From Anopheles merus (taxonomy: Eukaryota > Arthropoda > Insecta > Diptera > Culicidae), in NCBI RefSeq assembly GCF_017562075.2, contig NC_054082.1, forward strand, positions 24,936,460-25,000,459: a DNA stretch of 64,000 nt, given 5' to 3'. How positions within the stretch are numbered: position 1 is the first letter of the stretch; each line of letters begins with the position of its first letter. This document shows, piece by piece, positions 27,701-35,529 of the stretch. The position numbers and the translations under genes are program-made. Below the pieces are notes generated by a model. The model was not told the DNA's origin. It worked only from the letters and a program-made list of their open reading frames with translations, and made no database searches.

Positions 27701-30700
27701 AACTTTTCCTCTTTGCCGAAGGCTACTTTCGCAAAGCATACAGCCTCCAGTGCACTTCACTGCTCACGATTGGGTAAAAGCTTTTCCGGTTGGCTTTCCG
27801 TTTTTTTTCTTGCTTCTTTTGCTTCTCTCCACATCCCACTCACAAACCAGCCAGCCCTCCAGATAAGCACCGCTGTTCCTCTGCGAGGCACAAATTCCAG
27901 TTGCAAGAAATGTCCCCGCGCGTTCGGAGCGATTCTCGCTCGGAAGTTTAACCCTTGGTTGAATCCATAAATTTAACACCAAACCCACCCACGGCGAAAG
28001 ATTAAGACAACTTGTACAGTCCGGTCTCTTCTCTCACCCTCCCGGGAGTGAACCGCGGACGAACCGCGTAATCTACCGGCCATGGAAATGGGCGACGACG
28101 AAACCGCCCATTAGTAGACCGTCCGGAAGTGCCAGATACCAACCGAAGCAACGGGACGGGCACAAAGGGCACATTTCCATTTTAAAAGATAATAATAGTT
28201 TTACTCTACCGGTGGGGAGGGAGGGAGTGGGGGGGGACACTATTCTCAGAGGGATGGCACTGTTCATTCTACGGCTGCAGTGTGGCTGCAGATGGCAGCT
28301 GGGAACAGAAGGAAGGAACACACACAAAAAAAGGCCGAACCGTAAATTAACATTGTGCTCCGTTGACTGCTGTACACTCGCTGTCTCTTCTCTCCGTTGG
28401 GGTGAAATAATCTAACGAGATAGAGTGGGGAAGAGGAAAAAATACAGCCCGCCTCTTTGGCTGCTCCGAGCGCTCCTGGGAACTGTCAGCCGGAGAAGTG
28501 GGAAACGGAATGACCAAAAGTCAAAAGCAGATTCTGAGCCCATTTGCGCAAGGCGCTATTATACCCACCTTCTGCTTGAGTTCTGGCCGAAACACGTCCC
28601 CTGTTTGAGCGTTCTTTGTTATAAGCACACACACACAGACATAAACTGGATAAAAAACGAAACACCATAACTGACTCACACAACGCCCTTTACCGCCAAT
28701 TTCAGCTGCAGCTCAGCCAGAGCAAGCTATCCGCATCGACCACGGTGGCAGCGACGACAGCACCGACGGTCGTCAGCGCCGTCCCCGTGCCTTCAATGGC
28801 AGTCACAGCGACGACCACACTCTCCGCCTCGAACAGTGGCGCCACCATCGTGCACCAGAACGGAGGAACCCTTAGCGGCAACAGCAGCAAGGCGACAAGC
28901 GCTGGCAGTGCTAGTGCCGATCCTAATGGACCGGTGACGGCCACCCTCACGGTGTCATCGTCGTCTGCGGCCAGTACGTCCTCGCTCAGTGCGGTCAGTG
29001 CGGTTTCGGCGACCACGCTGACGGCTGGGACAGCAGGACCGGGTAGTGTCAGCTCTTCTGCTGCTGCTGCTGCTGCTACCCAACAACCTGCCACCGCTAC
29101 CACCGCTACCACAACTACCACCACCACCACTACGACCGCTACCAAGCTGGAGCAGAAGCCGGTCGAGTGTAATCTGTGCCACCGGAAGTTCAAAAATATT
29201 CCCGCCCTGAACGGGCACATGCGACTGCACGGCGGCTACTTCAAGAAGGACTCGGAGGCGAAGAAATGTGATAAGAAGGAAAACACGGGCCCCCCGCTCC
29301 AGACGGCGAGCGTGGGCGTGCGGGCACTGATCGAGGAGAAGATTATCAACAAGCGCAGCAAGGATTTGAAGGTACGATATGCCGACTTTTAAATACGTAT
29401 TCGTGTGTATGTGTGTGTGTGTGTTAGAGCCTTATTTTGTGCGTCTATTGCGATCGATTGTTTTGCTGAAGAGAATGTTCGGGCGTTGGTGCTTTTGCGA
29501 AAAGCAGATTGCATACCGAAAGGCGTTTGCTTAAAAGCTCCTGAAAGTATGCAATTTGTTGTTTGCAAATCGCCTGTCCAAAAGAGTTTTGGTGCATCAT
29601 TTTAACGCTCCGAACGTCCCTTCCAAACGATCCCTCACGCTGCATGCATCGATACACTTATCGTCTCTTTCGTTTTCTCTTCCGTTCCGTTCCCTAATGT
29701 GTTGTGGTATTTTTTTTTTACTTTATTTTTTCCTTCGGTGTACCAATTCCGTGCCACCCCCGCGGCATTTGCGTAATGATAGAATCTCTTGTTGAAGGGT
29801 TCGTTCGTCGTGCCGGCACCGCCGCTCACCGCCCGCCGGCTGATCGACGCCAACGAAGCATTCCTCTCGTCCAAACCGAGCACGGTCGCGATCGTCTCCA
29901 CGTCGAACGGCACCACGCAGATCATCAACACCGCCACCCTGCACTCCAAGGCGACCGTGCTGAGCGTCAGCAGTGCGCCGCCGCCCTCCAACAACACCAC
30001 CACCTCCACCACCCTCGCGCCCTCGATAACGATCAACGGGCTGGGGGCGGCGGGCGCGGCAACGGAGCTGAAGGATGCGACGCTCATCGAACTGCTCAAG
30101 CGCGGCACCAAGGTGGCCGTCAAGCGGGCGATGGCGAGCGGGGACACCTCCACCGTGCTCTCACTACAGCCACAAGCCACGCCCAACCCAACGGTGACGG
30201 TGGATTCGACCGCGAGCAGCACCAACCCCGCCCAGCTGCTCACGTCCGCCAACACGCGCACGCTTACGGTTGTCCCGACCGGCCCAGCGCTTTCCACCAG
30301 CACCACCACCAACGCCGGCAAACCATCCGGTCAAACGATCGCCGGCCCAACCCTGCTGGCCAATGCCACCGCCAGCACCGAGCCGACGCCACTGTCGCTT
30401 ACCATATCGCAAGCGCCGGCCACCACCCCGGGCGACGTGTTCACCCTCGCCTACTCGACCGACTTCGGCGACGGCGATGTGTACAGCGTGAGCGACACGG
30501 CCATGCTGCTGCAGGCTGTCGATCCGATCCAGCTGCTGCACGACTCCAGCTCGACCGAGCCGCTCGACGAGATCGCCCTGTCCGACTACGGCTCGATCAG
30601 CGACCAGGGCTTCACCCCGTCCCGCCAAATCCAGGCCGTGCTCGACTCGCCCCTGCCCGAGGGATTGGCCGAGTTTAGCGCCCTGCACGGCAAGGACTTT

Positions 30701-33700
30701 AGCGTCCTGTACGGTGGCACCGGTGCGCCCGCGACCGAGCCGAACGGCAGCAGCAGCACCACCAACACCAGCGCCCTGCTACAATCATCCCCCTCGGGGG
30801 CGCATCTTTCCCCGCTACCCTCACCGCTAGCCTACCCAACGCCACCGGCATCGCACGAAGCGGTCGCACAAGCGTCCCCCTTCCTGGACGACTCGCGCCA
30901 CTTCACCGATGCGGGCTCCTTCTTCGACGACAAGCGCAGTGCGCAAAGCTTTCTGGACGATGGCTTCTTCAAAACCGAACCGAAGGACGGCGACTGCAAG
31001 GCGTCCGAGAGCGCGAAGATACTGGCGCTCAAGCACGAGCTGCTGGACGAAAACCACGACCTGTTCCGGGCGAACAAACACCATCTGCTGGACGAGCACT
31101 GCTCGGAGCTGTTCAAGACGGAGGACGGGTTCTTCGCCGAGTCGAAACCGTCGGCGGACGGGACGTCCAAGATGAACCTGGACTTTCTGGACGACGCGCA
31201 GGTGTTCATCGAGGAGACGCGCAACGCGTCCTCCCCGCTGTCGAATGCCTTCTTCTCCGCCACCATGTCGTCGGCGGCGGAGGTAAAGGAAGCGCTCGAC
31301 GAGGTCCTGCCGAACGATGACGATGACGACATAGGCGTGTCCGAGGGCGACATCGACCTGTACTACCTGAACGGCCTTTCCTCGCTGCAGTCGCAGATGA
31401 TGCCCAACTCGGACGATCCGCTGCTGTCCTCCTCGCCGAAGGACTTTGCCCACCGGCAGCACCAGAAGTTTCTGTTCGAGCAGAGCCAGGCGGCCCAGCA
31501 GCAGCAGCTCGCCCAGCATCAGCAGCAGCTGCAGCAGCAGCAGCAACAGCAACAGCAGCAACAGCAGCAACTTCAGCAGCAGCAGCAACAAGCGGGTGTT
31601 GCCACCACCGTCACCAACCACCACTGTATGCCTCCCAGTGCCAAAAAGTCCAAACCTTCCGACGTGGAAGCGAGCGGCACGTTCGGGGCGGACGCCAGCA
31701 AAGCACCACTCACGGTCCAAACCGACCCGATGCCAAAGGATGCCGACAGCGTGTTTCTCAGCCCGAGCAGCCTGTCCTCGCACAGCTGCTCCTCCTCTTC
31801 GTCCTCCTCCTCCTCGCTGTCGCTCGCATCCGTAGCTTCGCCCCGGCTGCAGCATGCACTGCTGGGCAGTGCCCACCCGGCCGCCGGTGGTGTCGGGTGG
31901 CCCCGCAAACGCTCCCAAACGTCCGCGTCCTCATCGTCGCCCTCAGCCAACAGCGCCGCTGGGAGCACCGCGCCCCATCCCGCCGGTCAGCGCAAGCCGA
32001 CAGTCTACCTGTCCAAGCTGCGACGATCCACGGCGGCACTGCTGCCCGCCCTGCACTACACGCCCGCCCCGATGCTCAACCCGGAACGGTCCGGCACGGC
32101 CGGGCTGTACGCGAGCGTCGCGTACGGGCGGCCGGGCACGGCCGGCGGCTCGATCGTCGAGCCCGATCTCGACTCCACGATGGACAGCACGAGCGATATC
32201 TTTTCCGAGCCGCCGCTGCCGATCCGGCCGCGCATCAACCTCGGCCCCGACTATCAGGCGACCTTGCCGGACTGTACGCGCCCGGCCTACGCGGCGCCGT
32301 TCCAGCCCGGCGTCCCGCCGGTGCAGCGGCTCTGGGATCCGGCGCTCGCGCCAAACGACCGTCAGCTGCAGCGGTTCATCGAGCTGGCCCGTTCGTCCGC
32401 CGCACCGCTGGGTTGCCACTCGGAGGAGAATGCACTGCGCGCCCTGCTCGAGGCGAACGGTGAGATACACCAGGCGATACTGGGCATGCTGCAGGGCCCG
32501 CCCGCCACCATCCATCGCCGGTGGACGGCGGACGAGATCGAGCAGCTGATACAGGGGCTGGAAGAGTACGGCAAGGACTTCCACCGCATCGCTCGCGATC
32601 TGCTGCCCGGCAAGTCGACGGGCGATTGCGTGCAGATGTACTACTTCTGGAAGAAGCTCGGCATCGACTACGGCAAGGGTACGACTGCCGGGCCGAAGTA
32701 CGGTGGACTGCATGGGGCGCTTTCGCCTACACCGTCACCACCGGCACCGACGCCGCCGGTAGAGGATCTGCTGCTCGATCATCTCGACTATACGGCCTCG
32801 GCAGGCGCTGGAGCGACGATGCCCCGGGGGCAACAGGCTGGTGCGTCGAACAGTGGCCATTTGCAGCCGAACGGGCACGGTAGTAGCACGGCCAGCGACG
32901 TCCGACCGCATGTGTGCGAGGTTCCTGACTGTTCAGCGGTAAGTCGAGCTATCTTAGTTTAACTTACACTAACAAAATGATGCTATAGACAAGGTCTTGG
33001 GCTGGATTTCGATCTAAAATACATTACCTAATAACAACACTAAGGGCCTGTTGTATCTCCTTTTTGATCTCTTTGTCTTCCTCTTTCTATTTCTCCCTCT
33101 TTCTATTTCTCTCCCCCTTTCTTTCGCAGAGCTTCTCGTCCAAAGCGGCCCTTCACGGGCACATTCGCATACACTGCATCGGGCGTAACCACAGCACAGT
33201 TCAAAATGGTAATTTCTTGAGTGCCGCCGGTAACCCCATTAACCCTAACCACATACCGACAAAGGATGACTATCCCTGCAAGGTGTGCGGCAAGTAAGAT
33301 CACCCCATAAATGCTCGTTTTACGAATAACAACAACAACAACAACAACAACAACCACAACTCAACTTCACAGAAATACTTAGAAGAGAGAAAATGTTTCA
33401 GAAGCAGCACAGAACAACCAAAACAAAAAAAAGAAACAATGTTTTGCATTTGTTTTGCATTTATGTTTGCGCATTTTAGGTTTTCTTTTTTTTGTAGGGG
33501 CGTCCTCCTTTCCGAGTGTGGCGTTTGAATCGTTTTCGGGCCTTGTGGGTAGGAGCAAAATGGGGATTGGCCGACCCGCTGGTTTAGTTTTATGCTCCTT
33601 GTCGGTGTCTCCTGTTCAGCTTGAACGATTCCGGGTTGGGCCGTAATTACTGGGTTTCCTAGTTTCTTCGGGTTTTGCCAAGAAGGGTTAGCTTTGTAGC

Positions 33701-35161
33701 CAGCCAAAGGAAACTGGGAAGCTCTAGAACCTTCCAACACCAACCACAAGCGTCGAGAGCGGAAAACAACCCCTTGCCCGGACCGGAACTCGACGCCATC
33801 TCGTATCAGTTGCAGTTCTGTTAGCTCTGATTTCTAACTAGATTGTGTGTGCGTGTGCGTGTGTGTGTGCCTGTATGTATGCGTTAGTATGTGTGCGTCT
33901 GTATCAACAGCTAAAGAAACACACACACACCAAACACACTCCAGTACTCGGTTGCATTCACCACAACAACAGAACAAAATTCAACACGCTTAGTTAGGGG
34001 GGAACATGAGCCTTAGCAAGTGTTCCGGCATGACTCGTGTCGCGTGTGTCGCTACTAGCTTCTCTCTATCGATCTTTCTACCACTTAGAGCCCATCTGGC
34101 TGTTTACTTTACTCCACAAAAGCGATGAGAAATTCCTTCGTTTGCCCTCGTTAATATGGGCTCTTCTGTGATGTGTTCTATCTATTCTTTCAACAAGTTT
34201 GAGCATCTCTCTCTCGCTCTATCGTTCCTCATAGCTACTACTATTAGCATACATGTGTATGGGTGTGTACAGTGTGAAAGTGTGCGTGAATGTGTGTGTG
34301 TGTGTGTGTTGTTTATTCATGTAGATGTGTTTATGTGCTGTCTGTTGTCTGTCTGTTGTCGCACCAGCAACAAAGTGTGTGCCTTTTAAAACGAGCATTC
34401 TGGGTAACTCCCCTGAGTGCCCCCTTAAGTACTCCTTCTCTGCCGGAGTACTTCTTTCCGACTGCTCTCCTTCCCTCTATGGTTCTCTCGCTCTCTCTCT
34501 CTCTTCTCTCTGCTCTACTTCTCCTTTCTAAATGCTTGCTGCTTCACCTATGCCGTAGTGGAAAAGGACGGTCGAATGAGACTGCAATGCCCCTTTAGCT
34601 ACTACCATACTAATGTCTCACTAATGTACACCTGTACAACTTACCTCTACTACTACTATCACTAACAAACACTACTGCCGATCTAGATCTACTACCGCAA
34701 TCACTAATGCTATAACTCAAACCTTTTAGCTAGTACTATCTCTACTACTACTACTATCGCTGATTTACTAAACAGAAGAAAAGAGAAAAAAAAGATTACC
34801 AAATAAACCCGCTTCTTACGTCAGTGTGCGTGTGTTTGTGTCTTGCGTCCCCGCCCCGCTTCCTAGCGCGTAGTGAAAACAATGCCAAAGCAAACAACGA
34901 CTCCCACTCAACTAACAAAACGAAAAACCCGAAACCAATCCACTCGCATCCACTGCGAGTCTGCTCCGCCAAACTAAACCACTATTAATTTCGTTTTCCC
35001 TTTTCTTTCTGTTTCCTTCCCATTCGGTGCGGTATCGCTTTCCGAACGGCCTGAAGGGTATTCAATAAGGTAAAAAGCCGAAGCGCTCACATGAAGTCAC
35101 ACCGGCCGCAGGATGCAAGCGATCAGCTGCAGCACCAGCTACAACTGCACCAGCAACAGTT

Positions 35162-35203
<42 letters not shown>

Positions 35204-35282
35204 GCAGCAACGGCAGCAGGATAGCGAAAAGCCAGAAGTGCCCGAGGAAGGCACGCAACTGCAGCTAACAGTGACCAAGTGA
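975..35282 (+). CDS. C2H2 zinc finger / ELM2 / SANT protein, TRERF1/ZNF541/MIDEAS-like (5'-partial)
   Basis: Likely a nuclear transcriptional regulator. ELM2-SANT proteins with C2H2 fingers (vertebrate TRERF1, ZNF541, MIDEAS) recruit class I histone deacetylases; that role is transferred from the family. Eight exons join with consistent phases (975-1351, 14863-14981, 15172-15392, 18172-18590, 28706-29371, 29798-32938, 33130-33293, 35057-35282) to give 1776 residues and a TGA stop. Counting from the first whole codon (977), fingers use C124/C127/H140/H144, C152/C155/H168/H172, C180/C185/H198/H202, C533/C536/H549/H553, C1640/C1645/H1658/H1662 and C1697/C1700/H1713/H1717. ELM2 is about 1412-1490 and SANT about 1509-1555. 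Between them lie Ser, Ala, Thr and Gln tracts and an acidic repeat region. The gene starts before the window. Family assignment rests on finger 4, the ELM2-SANT pair and the last finger. I did not recall a fly gene name. Confidence 0.88.
2274..2290 (+). promoter_or_regulatory. Su(Hw)-like site 1
   Basis: TTGCATACATTTGGGCG, a full match to the window consensus TTGCATACNTTTRGGCG. Lies in the 13.5-kb intron. Confidence 0.65.
3866..3951. repeat. (GT)n microsatellite
   Basis: About 43 GT units with a single interruption (GG at about 3912). Confidence 0.95.
6573..6589 (-). promoter_or_regulatory. Su(Hw)-like site 2 (diverged)
   Basis: On the - strand TTGCCTAACTTTAGGCG: the downstream TTTAGGCG is intact, the core has changed bases. 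In the 13.5-kb intron. Confidence 0.4.
6713..6792. repeat. (CA)n microsatellite
   Basis: About 40 CA units with occasional G or T substitutions. Open frames across it are artefacts. Confidence 0.95.
11626..11642 (+). promoter_or_regulatory. Su(Hw)-like site 3
   Basis: TTGCATACTTTTAGGCG, full match; the best fit to the fly motif with its T-rich spacer. A second GCATACT follows seven bases after the core module ends. Confidence 0.7.
14863..14981 (+). CDS. coding exon: finger 1 remainder and most of finger 2
   Basis: Opens V-C-S-K-V-F, so C124 in the previous exon and C127 here form a C-x2-C pair, completed by H140 and H144. Finger 2 starts YVCGMC and reaches QDHL at the donor CCT|GTAAGT (phase 2). 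Its two histidines are in the next exon. Confidence 0.88.
15073..15156 (+). repeat. CT-rich tract upstream of an exon acceptor
   Basis: An imperfect CT/TTTC run fills most of the 190-base intron and doubles as a very long polypyrimidine tract for the acceptor at 15171. Length variation here could affect splicing of the finger 2/3 exon; that is inference. Confidence 0.6.
15172..15392 (+). CDS. coding exon: finger 2 end and finger 3
   Basis: The acceptor CACACAG follows a roughly 85-base CT-rich tract. The first base completes the split Leu codon, then NGHMLTH gives the finger 2 histidines. Finger 3 is the C-x4-C type (YECKADGCGKSY...RRHTENH). The tail is Gly/Ser/Pro-rich and ends at donor AGTG|GTAAGT, phase 1. 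Confidence 0.88.
15393..18171 (+). other. 2.8-kb intron
   Basis: Bounded by GTAAGT and CCACCCAG. No gene recognised. A weak, gapped relative of the Su(Hw)-like motif (TTGCCTTTTTAGGCG on the - strand, near 18104-18118) is present, but I did not count it as a site. A run of nine Gs occurs near 17077-17085. Confidence 0.7.
18172..18590 (+). CDS. coding exon: poly-Ser and poly-Ala linker
   Basis: Two bases complete a Gly codon, followed by 139 whole codons. The translation has a long near-continuous serine run from mixed AGC/TCG/AGT codons, a helical-looking stretch (TRQQLDLISQIMQQTKQ), then a run of about 13 alanines and a Thr/Ser stretch. Donor ATGCAG|GTAAGC, phase 0. No known domain seen. Confidence 0.85.
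20236..20252 (+). promoter_or_regulatory. Su(Hw)-like site 4
   Basis: CTGCATACCTTTAGGCG, one mismatch at the first base. Immediately followed by a hairpin at 20261-20283. Confidence 0.65.
20261..20283. repeat. perfect small hairpin
   Basis: GTGAAGCT at 20261-20268 and AGCTTCAC at 20276-20283, with a 7-base loop. It begins nine bases after Su(Hw)-like site 4. Confidence 0.5.
23095..23110. repeat. 16-base G homopolymer
   Basis: Uninterrupted G run in an intron. A similar 17-G run is at 10884-10900. Lengths of such runs are prone to sequencing error. Confidence 0.85.
23626..23642 (-). promoter_or_regulatory. Su(Hw)-like site 5
   Basis: - strand TTGCATACATTTAGGCG, full match, in the 10.1-kb intron. 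Confidence 0.7.
25883..25899 (-). promoter_or_regulatory. Su(Hw)-like site 6
   Basis: - strand TTGCATACATTTGGGCG, full match, in the 10.1-kb intron. Confidence 0.7.
26931..26947 (+). promoter_or_regulatory. Su(Hw)-like half site
   Basis: TTGCATACATTTTTACG: core and T tract intact, downstream GGC missing. About 60 bases before the foldback repeat. Confidence 0.3.
27009..27503. mobile_element. foldback/MITE-like element with 11-bp terminal inverted repeats
   Basis: Perfect 11-bp termini ACTAGTGATGG (27009-27019) and CCATCACTAGT (27493-27503). The left half carries repeated CCGGAGT/GGAGTTG units (about 27130-27215) and the right half the complementary ACTCCGA/GACTC units (about 27320-27370), so the interior can also fold back. 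No transposase frame. No clear target-site duplication was seen, so the exact ends are uncertain. Confidence 0.55.
28706..29371 (+). CDS. coding exon: Ser/Thr/Ala-rich region and finger 4
   Basis: 222 codons in phase 0. A low-complexity Thr/Ala/Ser region (with poly-Ala and poly-Thr) is followed by a conserved finger, VECNLCHRKFKNIPALNG then HMRLH, and a basic stretch ending KIINKRSKDLK-like at the donor AAG|GTACGA. The KNIPALNGHMRLHGGYF signature is the family-specific finger of TRERF1/ZNF541-type proteins, as I recall it. Confidence 0.9.
29509..29525 (+). promoter_or_regulatory. Su(Hw)-like site 7 (inverted pair, left)
   Basis: TTGCATACCGAAAGGCG: core and GGCG intact, spacer changed. Faces site 8 across 12 bases. 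Confidence 0.5.
29538..29554 (-). promoter_or_regulatory. Su(Hw)-like site 8 (inverted pair, right)
   Basis: - strand TTGCATACTTTCAGGAG, two mismatches. Converges on site 7 within a 426-base intron. Confidence 0.5.
29798..32938 (+). CDS. large coding exon: acidic repeat region, poly-Gln, ELM2 and SANT domains
   Basis: 1047 codons, GC-rich at third positions. From the start: KGSFVVPAPPLTARR junction region; a long Thr/Ser/Pro region; acidic FLDD/FFDD/LLDE repeats (about 30880-31230); poly-Gln (about 31494-31590); a poly-Ser block; ELM2 from about 32231 (RINLGPDYQA...); SANT from 32522 (WTADEIEQLIQGLEEYG through CVQMYYFWKK). It ends with C1640 and C1645 of finger 5 at the donor GCG|GTAAGT. If the AG at 29782 is used, five residues (NLLLK) are added in frame. 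Confidence 0.92.
33130..33293 (+). CDS. coding exon: finger 5 end and start of finger 6
   Basis: Acceptor TTTCGCAG, then SFSSKAALHGHIRIH, which completes finger 5 begun in the previous exon. It ends YPCKVCGK at the donor GGCAA|GTAAGA (phase 2). The donor itself spells an in-frame TAA (33295-33297), which makes the exon look terminal when read without splicing. Joining to 35057 restores a canonical finger, so I treat the TAA as intronic. Confidence 0.85.
33294..35056 (+). other. 1.8-kb intron before the last exon
   Basis: Begins GTAAGA with a CAA repeat (33326-33355) close behind, and ends CCTGAAG. No other gene seen. The 34.1-34.8 kb part is pyrimidine-rich with TAC/CTA repeats. Retention would terminate the protein at the TAA overlapping the donor. 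Confidence 0.7.
33326..33355. repeat. (CAA)n microsatellite
   Basis: AAC/CAA triplets starting about 30 bases after the donor at 33294. Confidence 0.85.
35057..35282 (+). CDS. terminal coding exon: finger 6 end, poly-Gln, stop
   Basis: The first base completes Lys, followed by VFNKVKSRSAHMKSH, which supplies the remaining 12-residue spacer and both histidines of finger 6. A glutamine run of about 16 (CAG/CAA) and a short acidic-to-hydrophobic tail (EEGTQLQLTVTK) precede TGA at 35280-35282. The perfect C-x2-C-x12-H-x3-H spacing across the junction is the main support for this exon. Confidence 0.85.
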
Positions 35283-35484
35283 GCCTAAGAATCGCGGAAG
35301 AAAGCGTTACGCAAAACAGCATCTAGACAATCTTCACAGAATACATCAAGGCGTACGCTACTGACGGGGTCGCCCCGAAAGCCAAGCCAACCAACCTGAA
35401 ACACGTCTCACCGTTTTATTCACCACCTTGACCGAGGGGAGCGCAGGAGTGAAGCATCAAGTAGAGAAATAAGTAGTAGAAGAT

Positions 35485-35488
<4 letters not shown>

Positions 35489-35517
<29 letters not shown>

Positions 35518-35529
35518 AAGAAGAAGAAA
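35489..35529. repeat. (GAA)n microsatellite
   Basis: About 13 AAG/GAA triplets early in the long 3' UTR. Confidence 0.9.

Larger units (their letters stand above)
18591..28705 (+). other. 10.1-kb intron
   Basis: Starts GTAAGC and ends with the acceptor AATTTCAG. No nested gene recognised. It contains four Su(Hw)-like sites or partial sites (20236, 23626, 25883, 26931), a perfect 8-bp-stem hairpin at 20261-20283, a 16-G run (23095-23110), an ATT repeat near 21626-21645 and a foldback-like repeat with terminal inverted repeats (27009-27503). Confidence 0.75.
29372..29797 (+). other. 426-base intron with paired Su(Hw)-like motifs
   Basis: Donor GTACGA; the preferred acceptor is TTGAAG at 29797, with an alternative AG at 29782. 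Two Su(Hw)-like motifs in opposite orientation (29509-29525 +, 29538-29554 -) sit in the middle. A T-rich stretch from about 29710 to 29732 is the likely polypyrimidine tract. Confidence 0.65.

Noticed and set aside
29704..30678. 324-codon + strand frame overlapping the large exon
   Set aside because: Out-of-frame shadow, His/Arg-rich composition; the other frame carries the conserved domains and correct splice phases.
30827..31918. Long open frame (363 codons) on the - strand
   Set aside because: Exact antisense shadow of the ELM2/SANT exon; Leu- and Val-rich composition mirrors poly-Gln and Asp codons on the true strand.
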